From Benincasa hispida (taxonomy: Eukaryota > Streptophyta > Magnoliopsida > Cucurbitales > Cucurbitaceae), in NCBI RefSeq assembly GCF_009727055.1, contig NC_052353.1, positions 42,881,734-42,945,733 on the forward strand: a stretch of DNA of 64,000 nucleotides, given 5' to 3'. Each line of letters begins with the position of its first letter. The stretch's first letter is position 1. Positions 35,112 through 45,101 of this stretch are shown piece by piece. The translations under genes and the position numbers were made by a program. The notes beneath the pieces are model-generated. The model had not been told where the DNA came from. It made no database searches and saw nothing but the letters and a program-made list of their open reading frames with translations.

Positions 35112-36620
35112 ATGGCAGGATTTCTGAATCAATCTTCGACGTCCAAAGGTCAAGTTGCAAATTTTGATGACGAGGTAAGTGGCCTTCGCCACGAGCTTGC
35201 CGAGTTAACTTCCTTGGTTGGCCACTTGGTGAGAAGGAGATCGTAGAAAGTAGAGGTGTGCAGAAGTTTCCTGCCCCAGGGGCATCCCACGTAAGCATGC
35301 CCGAGGTTGCAATGGATGCTAGCACCTGGATTCGTCAAGGAGGGGTATTATGGTCCTTGGGATTACGAGCCTCACCATTCTTGGTGGGGGGAGTCTTTTG
35401 ACCTGCATACTCAGGATGGCAATAGAGCTTTAATGGCCAAGATTTCACAGAACCACACCAGTCGACTCACGCTCAGTCTTCAGGGTCAGGTATGTCTTTA
35501 GAGGCTTTGGTTATGGAGCTTGCTGATAGATCTTTTAAGTTTGAACAGGACAACCGCCACAGGCAGCAAAAGTTCGAACCCATCCAGCAAAAGAGTCTTT
35601 GCCCCGAGGCAAAGGCTAGGACTGATTTGTAAAGTCTGAGTAACCTTGTTGCTTGACTTGTATCTTCAACTGGGAGGCCGAACGGGCTGTTNCTTGTATC
35701 TTCAACTGGGAGGCCGAACGGGCTGTTTCCAGACCATTCCTTTGATTTTGCAGAGACCCAAAGGTATGAGGTAGTCAACGTCAACAAGGTAGGGAGCAGG
35801 AACTACTTCCTAGAGATTCGTGCCCAAGTATGAAGTTGAAATTTTCGATTTCTGAACTTGCTAATAGTTCTTTTCAATCTCAATAGGATCTTCAAGCTCA
35901 GTAGCAAGGATTGATCACCCATGTTACCCAGCTGACGAAGACCACATAGAAACTTGGGAGCACATCAGAGCAGTCCATTGTCTAAACATTAGAGGTTGAG
36001 TTATTTGCGGAGTACTACTACTCCAGTGATGATGAGGACATCACTCCATGCTTGCCAACTTGTGAGGTTAAGTATGAGTATGAGCATAATTTGGAAGAAT
36101 CCCAAGTAAAAGAGTTAGAGGCTCCCAAGCCTCGTTTTGTTCTTTATAATGGTATTCTTCTCATTTTTTAATTTTGCTCACCTTTGCCTCACGAGTCAGT
36201 CGAGTCAGTTGAGTCAGAGTCTTTATTTTCAGTTGAGTCAGTTCTTGAGTCTTTTGATTCTTTGTTTTTACCTTTTTTGCCTATTCTAAAAAACCAAAAA
36301 TTCGACCTGGATGGTTCTCTTTAGAAGATGAAGAGCCTTATAGCCTTACCGGGCTATATAGACTCATCCAGGAAGGGACTAGAGAAATATGACAATTTTT
36401 TTGTGCCTTGGCAGGGGAAAGGTCATGTCGAGCAATTGATGTTAAAAAGTTGCCCGTCCTGGAGGGAGACAGGTGATAAAATTTATTGCTTTCCTTTATT
36501 GCTTTCTAATTTAACTTCTTATTTTTCTTTTGTAGGCTTTCTTTCCCTCTACCCTATAGAAGAAAAAGATCAATTTAACGCAGCCTTCTTAACACCATCT
36601 TGTGTGCAGAAACGACATTA
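35112..36620 (+). pseudogene. gag-like protein of the non-autonomous element, broken
   Basis: Start at ATG 35112, the first after the primer-binding site. Blocks: NFDDEVSGLRHELAELTSLV, a knuckle remnant CRSFLPQGHPT-stop-AC (second Cys lost), YYGPWDYEPHHSWWGESFDL, TQDGNRALMAKISQ, then after breaks EVELFAEYYYSSDDEDITPC, a Glu/Ser repeat (ESVESVESES) and NFFVPWQGKGHVEQLMLKSC. In-frame stops occur at about codons 45 and 60. Same order as 26640-25250 on the other element. A 35-bp duplication around an N at 35692 adds an artificial break. Gag-like by position and knuckle; otherwise unidentified. Confidence 0.7.
35657..35727. other. One-base gap (N 35692) between identical 35-bp copies
   Basis: The 35 bases at 35657-35691 are repeated exactly at 35693-35727 with only the N between. 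This is the pattern left when two overlapping contigs are joined without merging. Confidence 0.85.
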
Positions 36621-37781
36621 GGGAGGTTTTCTGTTCCCTTGACTATTTTATTTTATTGGGCTTAGATTAGACATATATTGGGGATAATGTATCATTTTAT
36701 GTTTGGGGTGGGGTATGTTGTGATTGTTGGGGTCCTTGAGCACTATGCTCGGATGATGTTTATGTGCTTAATTTACTTTCCTGCTCTTCTTCTTGGTTTG
36801 TTATGATGAAGTAGTTAAAGACACACCCTTTTTGTGATTAGGTTTGCATGAAACTATGTTTAAAGAGCATGATCATGATTTTTAGCCCATTTTAAAAGTT
36901 TTTCTTATCTCTCATGCATCTTTAAGTCCCTTGTCTAACGAAATTAGGACTTGCATGCTTAGAGTCATATTATGGGCCTTATATTTTTGTTGTCACCCCG
37001 AAAGGCCTAGGTGATACATATTAAGTGACTGAAAGCTCAATCTAGTAATGCATGCATAAGTTTTTGCCAAACTCTTATTTTGTATGATAAAAGCCAATTG
37101 TAGAGTATGTAAAAAGCAATTTGTAAAAGGTGGAGTGTTTTATAATAAAAGCAAGTTGTATGTTATTTTTGAAGGGGATTACTCCTCTTTCTTGGGTTAT
37201 GATTAACCTGGGGCAGCTACCCATAATTTCCCTCTGAGCTAAAGTACCCCAAGGAATGAGTAAGCATTGACACCTTTTTAGGAGACATTGCTCGTAGTTG
37301 GATGACTCGTACGACACCCATGTGGGCATGCCAAAACGAAGGTGATGTGTCTGGATAAGGTTTCCTCTTTTGTAAAAAATTAAAATAAAACAAATAAATA
37401 AAATAAAAAATATATAAAAAAAAGAGGGGTAAAATAAAAGTTTGGTTTCATTAAGTGTGTCATTACAAAGTTGAGTTTAAGAAGCTTGACCCTTGATCCT
37501 TTGAGCCAATGTAGGGAGAAAACGAATTGAGAGCCTTATAAAACCGTTCCAGGTTTTGTGAGCTTAATTAGTAGGGCTTTCGACTCACTCATACATGAGT
37601 AGGATTAGAATCATTTTTAAACGTGCTTCATTGATTGATTGTAATCTGATTATATTTTTTTTTTTTTGCAAATCTAATCCTTATAGACTGTTGAAACTAG
37701 AGTAACGACCCTTGTGATTGAGCAAGCTTAATCTTTTATGTGAATGTGTGATTTTACCTTGCTCAAAGAAAATCAAGAGTT
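36621..37781 (+). mobile_element. 3' untranslated region of the non-autonomous element
   Basis: Collinear with the reverse complement of the pieces 24864-25249, 23154-23450 and 20551-21105, which shows the other copy's order before its insertions. Open frames here are short and run on either strand without resemblance to proteins. Confidence 0.75.
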
Positions 37782-37794
37782 AAGTTGGGGGTAG
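37782..37794 (+). other. Polypurine tract
   Basis: AAGTTGGGGGTAG lies directly before TTGATAGCAC, the 3' LTR start. Confidence 0.8.
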
Positions 37795-38621
37795 TTGATA
37801 GCACTGAAAATGTGCTATTTTCCTCTGCTTAATTCTCGGTCGTTACTACGTTTAATGTGTTTATTTGATGATTTTGTGGGTATTGAGCATCTTGGAGGTG
37901 GAATCGGTCATTACGAGCTATTTGGGGTTAATTTGGAGCAATTAGAAGTTAATTTGAGCAACCGGGCTTGAAAGGGACATGAATGGAAAAAAACACCCCT
38001 AAACGGAGCACAGAGTATTGCACGATGCTATAAGGCAGTATCTGCCCGTATTGGACAAAATAGGCAGTGTTGTAATGCTACAAACATAACGGCGGACGCA
38101 CACACGCTAGGCAGCATTGCGTTGCTGTGACCAATTCATATATATATCAGTCTTCGTTTTAGGTCAAACAAGGACACCCATCACGGGCTCTCAGCTGATT
38201 TTCCCTTTCTTTTCCCTCATCCATTTGTATTTTTGGGCGTTTATTTAATAGTTAATCGAGTAATACCGGATTGTAACTTCTCATCCCCCATGAAAAGGTA
38301 AGATTTTGGTTTCTTAGTTTAGGGATTCGGAGGAACTCGATGTAATTTTTTAGATTTCAATTTAATGATTTATTCGAACTTGTTTATGGGTTTTGATCTG
38401 AATCTATATGTATGAATTGCATGATTTTAATTATTGACTGACGCCCAATAATTTTATCATGTAGTTTTAACGCTTTTGAGATTACCTTGTAATATCTTAC
38501 ATGTATTTATAGGATAATCCCATCGGAAGAAATAGGTTAGTTAGTAAAAAGGACTGTTCCTAGTAACCTAGATAAAAACTGCATTGATTGTTTAGTTAGA
38601 CATTGGAAATAACATTAATCT

Positions 38622-39032
38622 GATAGGCCTCCAATAATGTGGCAATATCAAGAAAGAAAGAATAGAGGAGAGGCGGTTGAATTGGTTAAGAATGACTTCC
38701 AATTCTGTTGGGAGAAGTGGAGGTTTAAAAGAAGAAACGGAAGCAGAGGGGAAAGAAGTCTGAATATCAGGAGGAAGGAAGAAGGGCTCTCGAGAGTGAG
38801 AATTCGGAAGTCTCTATCAGGGAGAGTTCATCGTAGTGTGTCGCGCATCGTCTACTTCTACTAAGCGATCGTGTAGTGGAGCTCAGAGATCGTGTAGCAT
38901 TTGTTAGGCGATCGTATAGCATTTTTTAAGCGATCGTATAATGTTTTCATAAACAATCGTGTAGTACCTTGTAAGCGATCGCGGGGTGTTTTGTGGGTGA
39001 TCGTCTAGTATTACTCAATGATCATGTAGAGA
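38622..39032. other. Foreign 411-bp segment within the gypsy 3' LTR
   Basis: Left homology between the LTRs stops after CATTAATCT (38621) and resumes at CTTCCCTGAGG (39033). The segment has a purine-rich left part with a 75-codon Arg/Lys/Glu-rich open frame (38637-38864, MWQYQERKNRGEAVELVKND...), which I do not recognise, and a right part made of the 22-bp palindrome array of the copia LTRs. Likely gained by recombination or template switching. Confidence 0.75.
38860..39030. repeat. Best-preserved 22-bp palindrome array
   Basis: GATC cores (one is AATC) at 38867, 38888, 38910, 38932, 38955, 38977, 38999 and 39020: spacings 21, 22, 22, 23, 22, 22 and 21. Each is within AAGCGATCGTGTAG-like words. 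Confidence 0.9.
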
Positions 39033-39159
39033 CTTCCCTGAGGTTCAATCCCAGACTTGCTGCTTGTACTACCAATTAGTATAAGTAGTTTGTTTGGTCA
39101 TCTATAAATATTATTTGTATAGCAAGGGTTTGGAAGCGACAATAAAAACCTTGTTATCA

Positions 39160-40131
39160 CTCACCAATACTCCTATCCCTGATCTTCTAACTATACGAGC
39201 GTAAGGTCTTGATCTGCTCAACCTTGCTAGCTCACAGCTCTCTGACTTCTAATAGCTGACTATCCAGAGAAATGAGCCCTGAAACTTCTACCTCTCGACT
39301 CCTGTGGAACTTTCCGCTGCACATCTTTTCCCCTCTACAACTAATCCACATCAGCTAAGCTCCTCTCAACTTTGATTGTTGTTTCAACTATCTCGCTAAA
39401 ATCCATCCAATTAGCTATAGAGGTGACTAAAGTACAAATCTACTTCCTCAAACCATTCTTGAACCTTTTGCATCTATCTTTCTCTTCCGCTATGATCAAA
39501 AGGGCATATTGCAACTCTGTAAACTTTTACTTATATTCAGCGATCGTCATCGATCCCTGAACTAACTTGAGGAACTCATCTGTCGTTGCTTCTTTGAATG
39601 AGCTGGGGAAATACTTCTCTTTAAAGGCTTTTCTGAACTCTGGCCAAGTCATAGACTCAAACCTATTCCTTCTGGAATCTACAATCTTCCACCATTTCTT
39701 GGCTCTTTTCTGCAATAGAAACACTGCTAACTCGACCTTATGGACATCAGAACAACGCATCATATTAAAATACTTCTCAATCAAGTCTAACCGAACTCAG
39801 CATCTACTGGAACTGTGGTACCTTCATACGTCGTTGCACCTAGGACTTTTAGCCTTTCGATGTCGTACTCCTTCTCTAGGTCTACCTGTACAGATCTTAC
39901 ACTCGCCACCAACCTCTGGGTGATCCTATCAAACACTCTATCCTCCAACTGAGGATCTGTTCCCACCTATGGGATACTCGACTCACCCTTTGAAGTTGTT
40001 TCCTGAACTACTTCATCTCTACCTTTCCTCTTATTTGGATCTAGATTCCCTCGAACCTCAGAATCTCTCATGGTAGGGTCAGGGTCCCCATCTATTGTCT
40101 CCTTGCTCCGCCTATCACTTCTTCTCGGCAT
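39160..40131 (-). pseudogene. gag N-terminus (Del-like)
   Basis: Start MPRRSDRRSKETIDGDPDPT at 40131, close to the primer-binding site. Next come VFDRITQRLVASVRSVQVD and VLGATTYEGTTVPVDAE, then, after a break, the gag domain in 39784-39527: EKYFNMMRCSDVHKVELAVF, WWKIVDSRRNRFESMTWPEF and KEKYFPSSFKEATTDEFLKL. It would build the particle of the Del element. Stops and shifts are present; the C-terminal part lies across the nested element at 33470-33724. Confidence 0.88.
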
Positions 40132-40214
40132 CTTTACGTAATTATGAAGTACATATGTTAGGAAATTACAATATGAACCTGGACTAATGCATGAGTTCCC
40201 CTTTTTAACAAAAA

Positions 40215-40235
40215 CCTTATGCTCTCATGCCAACT
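40215..40235 (-). other. Primer-binding site, tRNA-Met type
   Basis: Minus strand TTGGCATGAGAGCATAAGG after the LTR end GTGTGACA, close to TGGTATCAGAGC, the complement of initiator tRNA-Met. Confidence 0.7.
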
Positions 40236-41031
40236 TGTCACACCCCCTCCCAGATTACCCTCTTAATCTAGAAAAGAATGTGATGGCAGTAGTTGCCAAC
40301 CCTTTTGTGGCACCCACTGCCAAACAAATGACTTTAGCCTACTTAGAGAACTCTGGAAACATATGCAACATACAATATACAAAGAGTACTCAAACCAAAC
40401 TTAGCATAACCAGGAGTTAACACACATCACATTTACATCATACTAACATATACAGAGTCTAGTTGGTACAACCATTCCTTTACAAGTCCTTAATATGAAA
40501 AACACATACAAACATTATCAAGTAAACGCTAACCTTCTTTTCTACCTTTGAGCTTTAACTTAAGTCCTTAAGTGGCAGAGCAGCAGGGGAGCTAACTTCT
40601 AGGGAAATGACCACTACCTGGGGAAAATGAAACCATTTGGAAAGAATGAGCTACTAGCCCAGTGAGGGACTATGAAAACATATATACTTATGCTGAAAAC
40701 TACCAAGCAAACTCATATTTAAAACTTCAAAACATGGAAAAACTGGAAATCATTAAACATCTGAAACCTTAGTTGAGAGAGAACCCTTCTGCTCAATCCC
40801 TCAACGTCAATACTTAGTTGGTGTGTAGTAATCTCAACACTACCAACGTTAACTCTACCTATGTGCACATGGTAATAACTAAGTACCATCATACCTTCTC
40901 AAAGATACCTTAGTTTAGAGAGGTACTATGGCCCAGATACCTTCTCAAAGTCCTTTAGTATAGGGTTCAACATAATCATCATAAAAACTTACTCATATTT
41001 GACAGCATAAGAAACATAAATTGTGAAACCC
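40236..41031 (-). repeat. 5' LTR of the Del-like element, truncated
   Basis: Starts (plus strand) TGTCACACCCCCTCCCAG and aligns with 28939 to about 29725, then stops at GAAACATAAAT where another element begins at 41032. About 800 of 2500 bp remain in this piece. Confidence 0.8.
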
Positions 41032-41317
41032 TCACCTTCTCAGGATTTCTTAAGGAACAGAAAGTAGCTTAAAGTGTAAGCTTGAAGGAAAAAGTTTTGT
41101 TAAACTATGCTTTAGAAGAGGGGAATTTTTTAAGTATAGTAGTTCAGAGCCCAAAAATTGGCTAAGTATGGGAGGCATAAGATTTGGCTAAATATAGAAT
41201 TATGCGTTGAGATGGGAGAATTAGAGGTTAGACAAAGCCCATTTAATGGCTAAATGCTGATCGTGAAAATGGTGGCCGAACATGGAAGTAGCCAAGGCAA
41301 GGATCGGGCATCAAGTA
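41032..41317 (+). mobile_element. Gypsy-like LTR or fragment, piece 1
   Basis: Begins TGTGAAACCCTCACCTTCTC inside the Del LTR. The sequence resumes at 50714, 53755 and 61410 after each nested insertion. Non-coding; assigned as LTR because of the TG start and the TATA-like box and leader-like sequence in piece 4. Confidence 0.5.
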
Positions 41318-43085
41318 TGTTGGGTTTTATGTCCTAAAACTCGTGGTTTGTAAACATTAGAACTTATTCTGAGAATTCGATAAAGTTGTTGTTGAATATA
41401 TTGTTTTTTAGAAATCCAATAAACCTAAGTCCCTTATCTATTATATGAGTACTTGAACTTTATGTAGAGACATACAAGTGGATCAGGTTCGTGTAAATAA
41501 TCAAAATGATCTATAGTATATGAATAAGGTTGGGTACCTTATTCTGGTAACACTATTGGATACGGCCTAGACTGTAGTTGTTACAAAGTGTTGTAAAGTG
41601 CTACATATGAAGTGATCCTAATTCGTGCATGTTGAGACTTGAGGAGTGGAGGTGTCCTGTGCAAGTGACTTTTGTGCGAGATCAGACCACAAAACACGTC
41701 ACTCTTACTTTATAACGTTGTTTACTATTTAAGACTGACTATTTCAAAGCTATGACCTAGGTAACTTAACATTAATCCTGAGCTAACTATGAACTCTTGT
41801 TTGTTCGGGATTATCCTTTGATCTGCAAATGGTGAGAGTAGACCAATTTCCTCTGCTCAGTAAGCTTACCATTTTCGGGATAATACCTGATGAATAGCTG
41901 GGAACATAGGGTGCAAGAGGGAATTCACTCCTACCTAATTAGGATTAGTAGAGAGGTTGTTCCCTTCAAGTACTGATTCTGGGTCTTGAACAAGAGGCCT
42001 CACCCTTTCATTGGCCTGAGAGGGATTCGATTTGTTGATTGGATCACAAATCAATTGTTCATTAGGGGATCAGTGGAACTTAAGGAACAAGAGGTAATTT
42101 CGAGGGTAAAACAGAGATTCGACCCAGACGTTATTACGAGCAACCTGTGAAGGGTTAACTTACTAATCATTGTTATATCGAGTGGATATAATGTATCTAC
42201 AGTGAGGAGAGTTCAGCTATGGGTTTTAGCTGAATCACCCATTAGTTAATGAATGAGGGTTAGATCGGTCTAATGAGTTTAGTCGATTAATCTCGAATCG
42301 TTGGAGCCCATGATCTGTAGGTCTACGAGGTCCCACTACTAGCTCGTAAATGGGTAAGCTTTAGGGTAGCTTGAGAAATTAATTTGAAACGTTCAAATTA
42401 AAAGGAACAAGAGAATAAATATTTAAATATGATTTAAATATATAAAGATGATTACTGTGCAAAAATTAATTTAATATTTGAAATTAAATTAATTTAAGAA
42501 AATAAAATTTGATAAAAATGATTTAAAGTTATTTCATATTTTAAAAAGATAATGGGAAATTTTTTTGCATGGTTGTACAAAATGGAAAATGGATTTTCTC
42601 CATTACCATCATCTTTATGCTCACACAAAAACCATTATCTTCTCTACTTTGATTCTCCAAGCATGACCTGCAAACTATGCACTCCATCACTTTGCATGTT
42701 CATCTAAATATATAAAGAAGATTGGAGTTTTTGGAGAAAAAAAAGAATACAGAATTTTGAGAGAAAAATTTCAGTGAAGAAGAAACTGTCTTATTCAATT
42801 TGCTGCTGTGAGCTTTTCTTGTTTTTTCACATCTTCAAGTTGTTCTTGAGTCCCACAACTCTACCTAAAGCTCCAAGATATTGTAGGGAAGGTTTAAGGT
42901 GGTTCACGTTGATATCAAGTGAAGACAATAACTGAACATACGTTTTTCTTGGAGAGTTCATCAAAGGTATGTTCTGAAAACTCATTTTTTTTTATGAATA
43001 GCATGTTTTAGTTTTTCCCAAAATTAGTGAATTAGAATGCTTATGGATCCTTGATACTTCCGCTGCATGTTGTTTAACTCTTACA
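41318..43085 (+). repeat. 5' LTR of the gag-only copia element
   Basis: 1768 bp. Collinear with the 3' LTR with scattered differences and small indels, e.g. a short ATTTTTTAAAAAATTAATTT-like stretch present only in the 3' copy. The last 300 bp include a purine-rich stretch and the TTGGAGAGTTCATCAAAGGT block also seen before other copia ends. Confidence 0.9.
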
Positions 43086-43101
43086 ATTGCATCAGAGCAT
43101 C
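43086..43101 (+). other. Primer-binding site, tRNA-Met type
   Basis: ATTGCATCAGAGCATC directly follows the LTR; the usual plant copia site is TGGTATCAGAGC. Confidence 0.85.
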
Positions 43102-43388
43102 TTTTAAGCTTTCAATTCGGTCTAATTTTGGCAAAGTGGGTGTTTTTTCATGAGATATATAAACTGATGAACTGCTATGGTTTTCTCTATTTTGGCATTT
43201 TAATTCTCTTTAATTTGTCAATTAAATTTGTAATTGGCTCTTGTTTGAGCATTTATGTGTTAGTAAGAGTCTGTAATTTATTTGGAGTCATTAGAATTGA
43301 AATTAAGATGTAATTGAAGAAACAAGCGAAGGAGGTCGAGCTGCGACTCCAGAGTTTTTAGCTTCTGCTTAAATTTGTTGCTGAGGTC

Positions 43389-43990
43389 CAGTTGCTAAAC
43401 GATCATTTAGCTCCAGACGTTACACGATCAGAAAAAAGCTAGACGATCGTTTAGTAATATGTGCTAGTCTTTGTGATGTTAAACGCTAAGCGATCGTGTA
43501 CTTGTGGGAGCTAAACGATGCGTTCATTTGCTATACGATAGCATTACGCGATCGTTTAGTTTTAGTCGTGGGAACTAGACGATACATTGATTTTGCTAAA
43601 AGATGGCGCTATACGATCGTTTAGCAATGATGCGTGCTAAGTGATATGATGAAGTGGTACGCGATAGTGTTGAGCGATCGTTTGGTCACGGAGCTAAGTG
43701 ATCGTGTAGATATATGTTATGTGACGCGATGATGTTCTATACGATGGAGCTATGCGATCATTTAACTGCGACAGATACTAAATGATGACTTGAATGCGCT
43801 GGGCAATGGTGTTATGTGATCGCTTTGTACTATGCGATGGAGCTAAGCGATTGCACTGCGATGGAACTAAGCGATCATCTGGTCCTATGCGATAGAGCTA
43901 AACGATCATCTAGCTTCCAGCAAACACTATGCGATCATCTACTTCCTCTCAACCTAAGGTGATGACGCTAGACGATTACCTCCAGGCGTT
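43389..43990. repeat. CGATCGTTTAG-rich leader, irregular
   Basis: Many CTAAACGATCATTTAG, CTAGACGATCGTTTAG and CTATGCGATGGAGCTAAG words in the untranslated leader. Spacing is less regular than in the LTR arrays. Word order alternates full palindromes with CTATGCGATGGAG-type half sites also seen at 53985-54150. Confidence 0.75.
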
Positions 43991-45101
43991 ACACGATTGG
44001 CCCTAGCAGCATATTGGGGTTGGACCAAGAGTAAGCGGTTCGACCGTCTTACTCAAGGTTCAATCCGGTTCAGCCAATGGTTGTGGTTGAGTCGGTTCCG
44101 ACTTGTCCAGCTCGGTTCATTTTTTTGGGTTCGGTTTGGAGTGGTTTGAGCGGTTCAAAGCCAGTTATGAGGTTGTTTGTAATAGTTAGCCATCTGTTTG
44201 CTTATTTATGCCAAAACGAAAACCATAAAAATTAGTATTTAATTGTTTATGCATGAGATGTATGTGATAATTAAATAAATTCATGTACATGCATACAGTA
44301 TGCCATGTAGATTTAAAACCCCACCATAGGAAGCATGCTACATGCATTAAAAGTAAGTTATAAAATGTTATAATATATAGTATGCATGTTAGGGTTATGT
44401 TTAATATAATAGTTATATTAGATACCTTCGTTGTTTATCGTGGATGTTAAGCATGTCTAAATTTTGTAAGTTGTTATAAAATTGGTTAGACGTTTAAAAT
44501 CCATAACAAAAAACAGCTGCATGCTCACTTAGGTTAACCACTTGTTTTAATAATTAAAATAGGTTGTTAAACTTGTAAAACTAGGGTTACAAACTCAACC
44601 GGTATATAATCTTATCGAAGGCTGGGTGTATTTAAGTTGACGGTCTACGGAACACCTCCTACCTAGGGATTATAGCCGAATAATTGATCGTTGGTAACCG
44701 GTTTTATGAGCATTCATGAGTGGTGTGGGGTAATAAAATAGTTTATCACCTAGACATTGTAGGTTAAATCCATTTATAAGTGTTATACTTGGATAAACCA
44801 CCTAGACTTAGGGTTATTTTTATTAGCCGAAAAGAATCTAAGTATAAAAATACCCAAACATTTAGAACAGTTCAGTGGGAGAATAAAAGTTATTAGCTCT
44901 CACGTCCTCAAGAGTTCACACCGTGAGATCCATGCTCGGTTTCTTGTCGATTTTACCTCGACTGCTCCATACAAATAGTGTTTGCATGGGTCAGTAACAA
45001 GGTGAATGAGGGAAGTCGTTCATAGTAAGTGGGTGAAGGAAATGTGTCAACATTGTCCTACGGTCTATAATGCTCGAATTTTATGAAATGGAAACTATGG
45101 A
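43991..45101 (+). mobile_element. Untranslated leader of the copia element
   Basis: Between the array and the nested LTR. No coding frame. Pyrimidine/GGTTCG-rich near 44000-44170, AT-rich to 44600, then a stretch (44640-45090) in the usual style of copia leaders. Continues at 46785-47288 up to the gag start. Confidence 0.6.

Larger units (their letters stand above)
33725..39159 (+). mobile_element. Non-autonomous Athila-related element inside gag of the Del element
   Basis: LTRs 33725-35012 and 37796-39159, tRNA-Asp-type primer-binding site 35013-35034, gag-like region 35112-36620, untranslated 3' region, polypurine tract 37782-37794. Flanks CTTAC (33720-33724) and CTCAC (39160-39164) match at four of five bases. 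The gag reading of the Del element is interrupted here. It belongs to the same group as 8379-28737: same gag-like blocks, same 3' region and the same kind of palindromes before the TATA-like box. No pol genes. Confidence 0.88.
37796..39159 (+). repeat. 3' LTR of the 33725-39159 element, with a replaced segment
   Basis: TGATAGCACTGAAAATGTGC to CCTTGTTATCA. Aligns with 33725-35012 except that 38622-39032 is unrelated to the corresponding stretch (about 34550-34885) of the 5' LTR. TATATATATC near 38138-38147, preceded by decayed palindromes. Confidence 0.85.
28939..41031 (-). mobile_element. Del/Tekay-like Ty3-gypsy element, integrase missing
   Basis: Minus-strand order: truncated 5' LTR 40236-41031, tRNA-Met-type primer-binding site, gag start (40131 down to 39160), nested element 33725-39159, gag end with CCHC knuckle (33470-33724), protease, reverse transcriptase and RNase H (to about 31660), then directly the purine tract and the 3' LTR 28939-31454. 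The LTRs share GACCCCCTCCCAGATTACCC-like ends and long collinear stretches. The reverse transcriptase resembles the chromovirus Del/Tekay group. The right end is cut by another element at 41032. Confidence 0.8.

Noticed and set aside
38637..38864. 75-codon Arg/Lys/Glu-rich frame as a gene
   Set aside because: No family resemblance, purine-rich DNA favours such a frame; kept only as part of the foreign segment.
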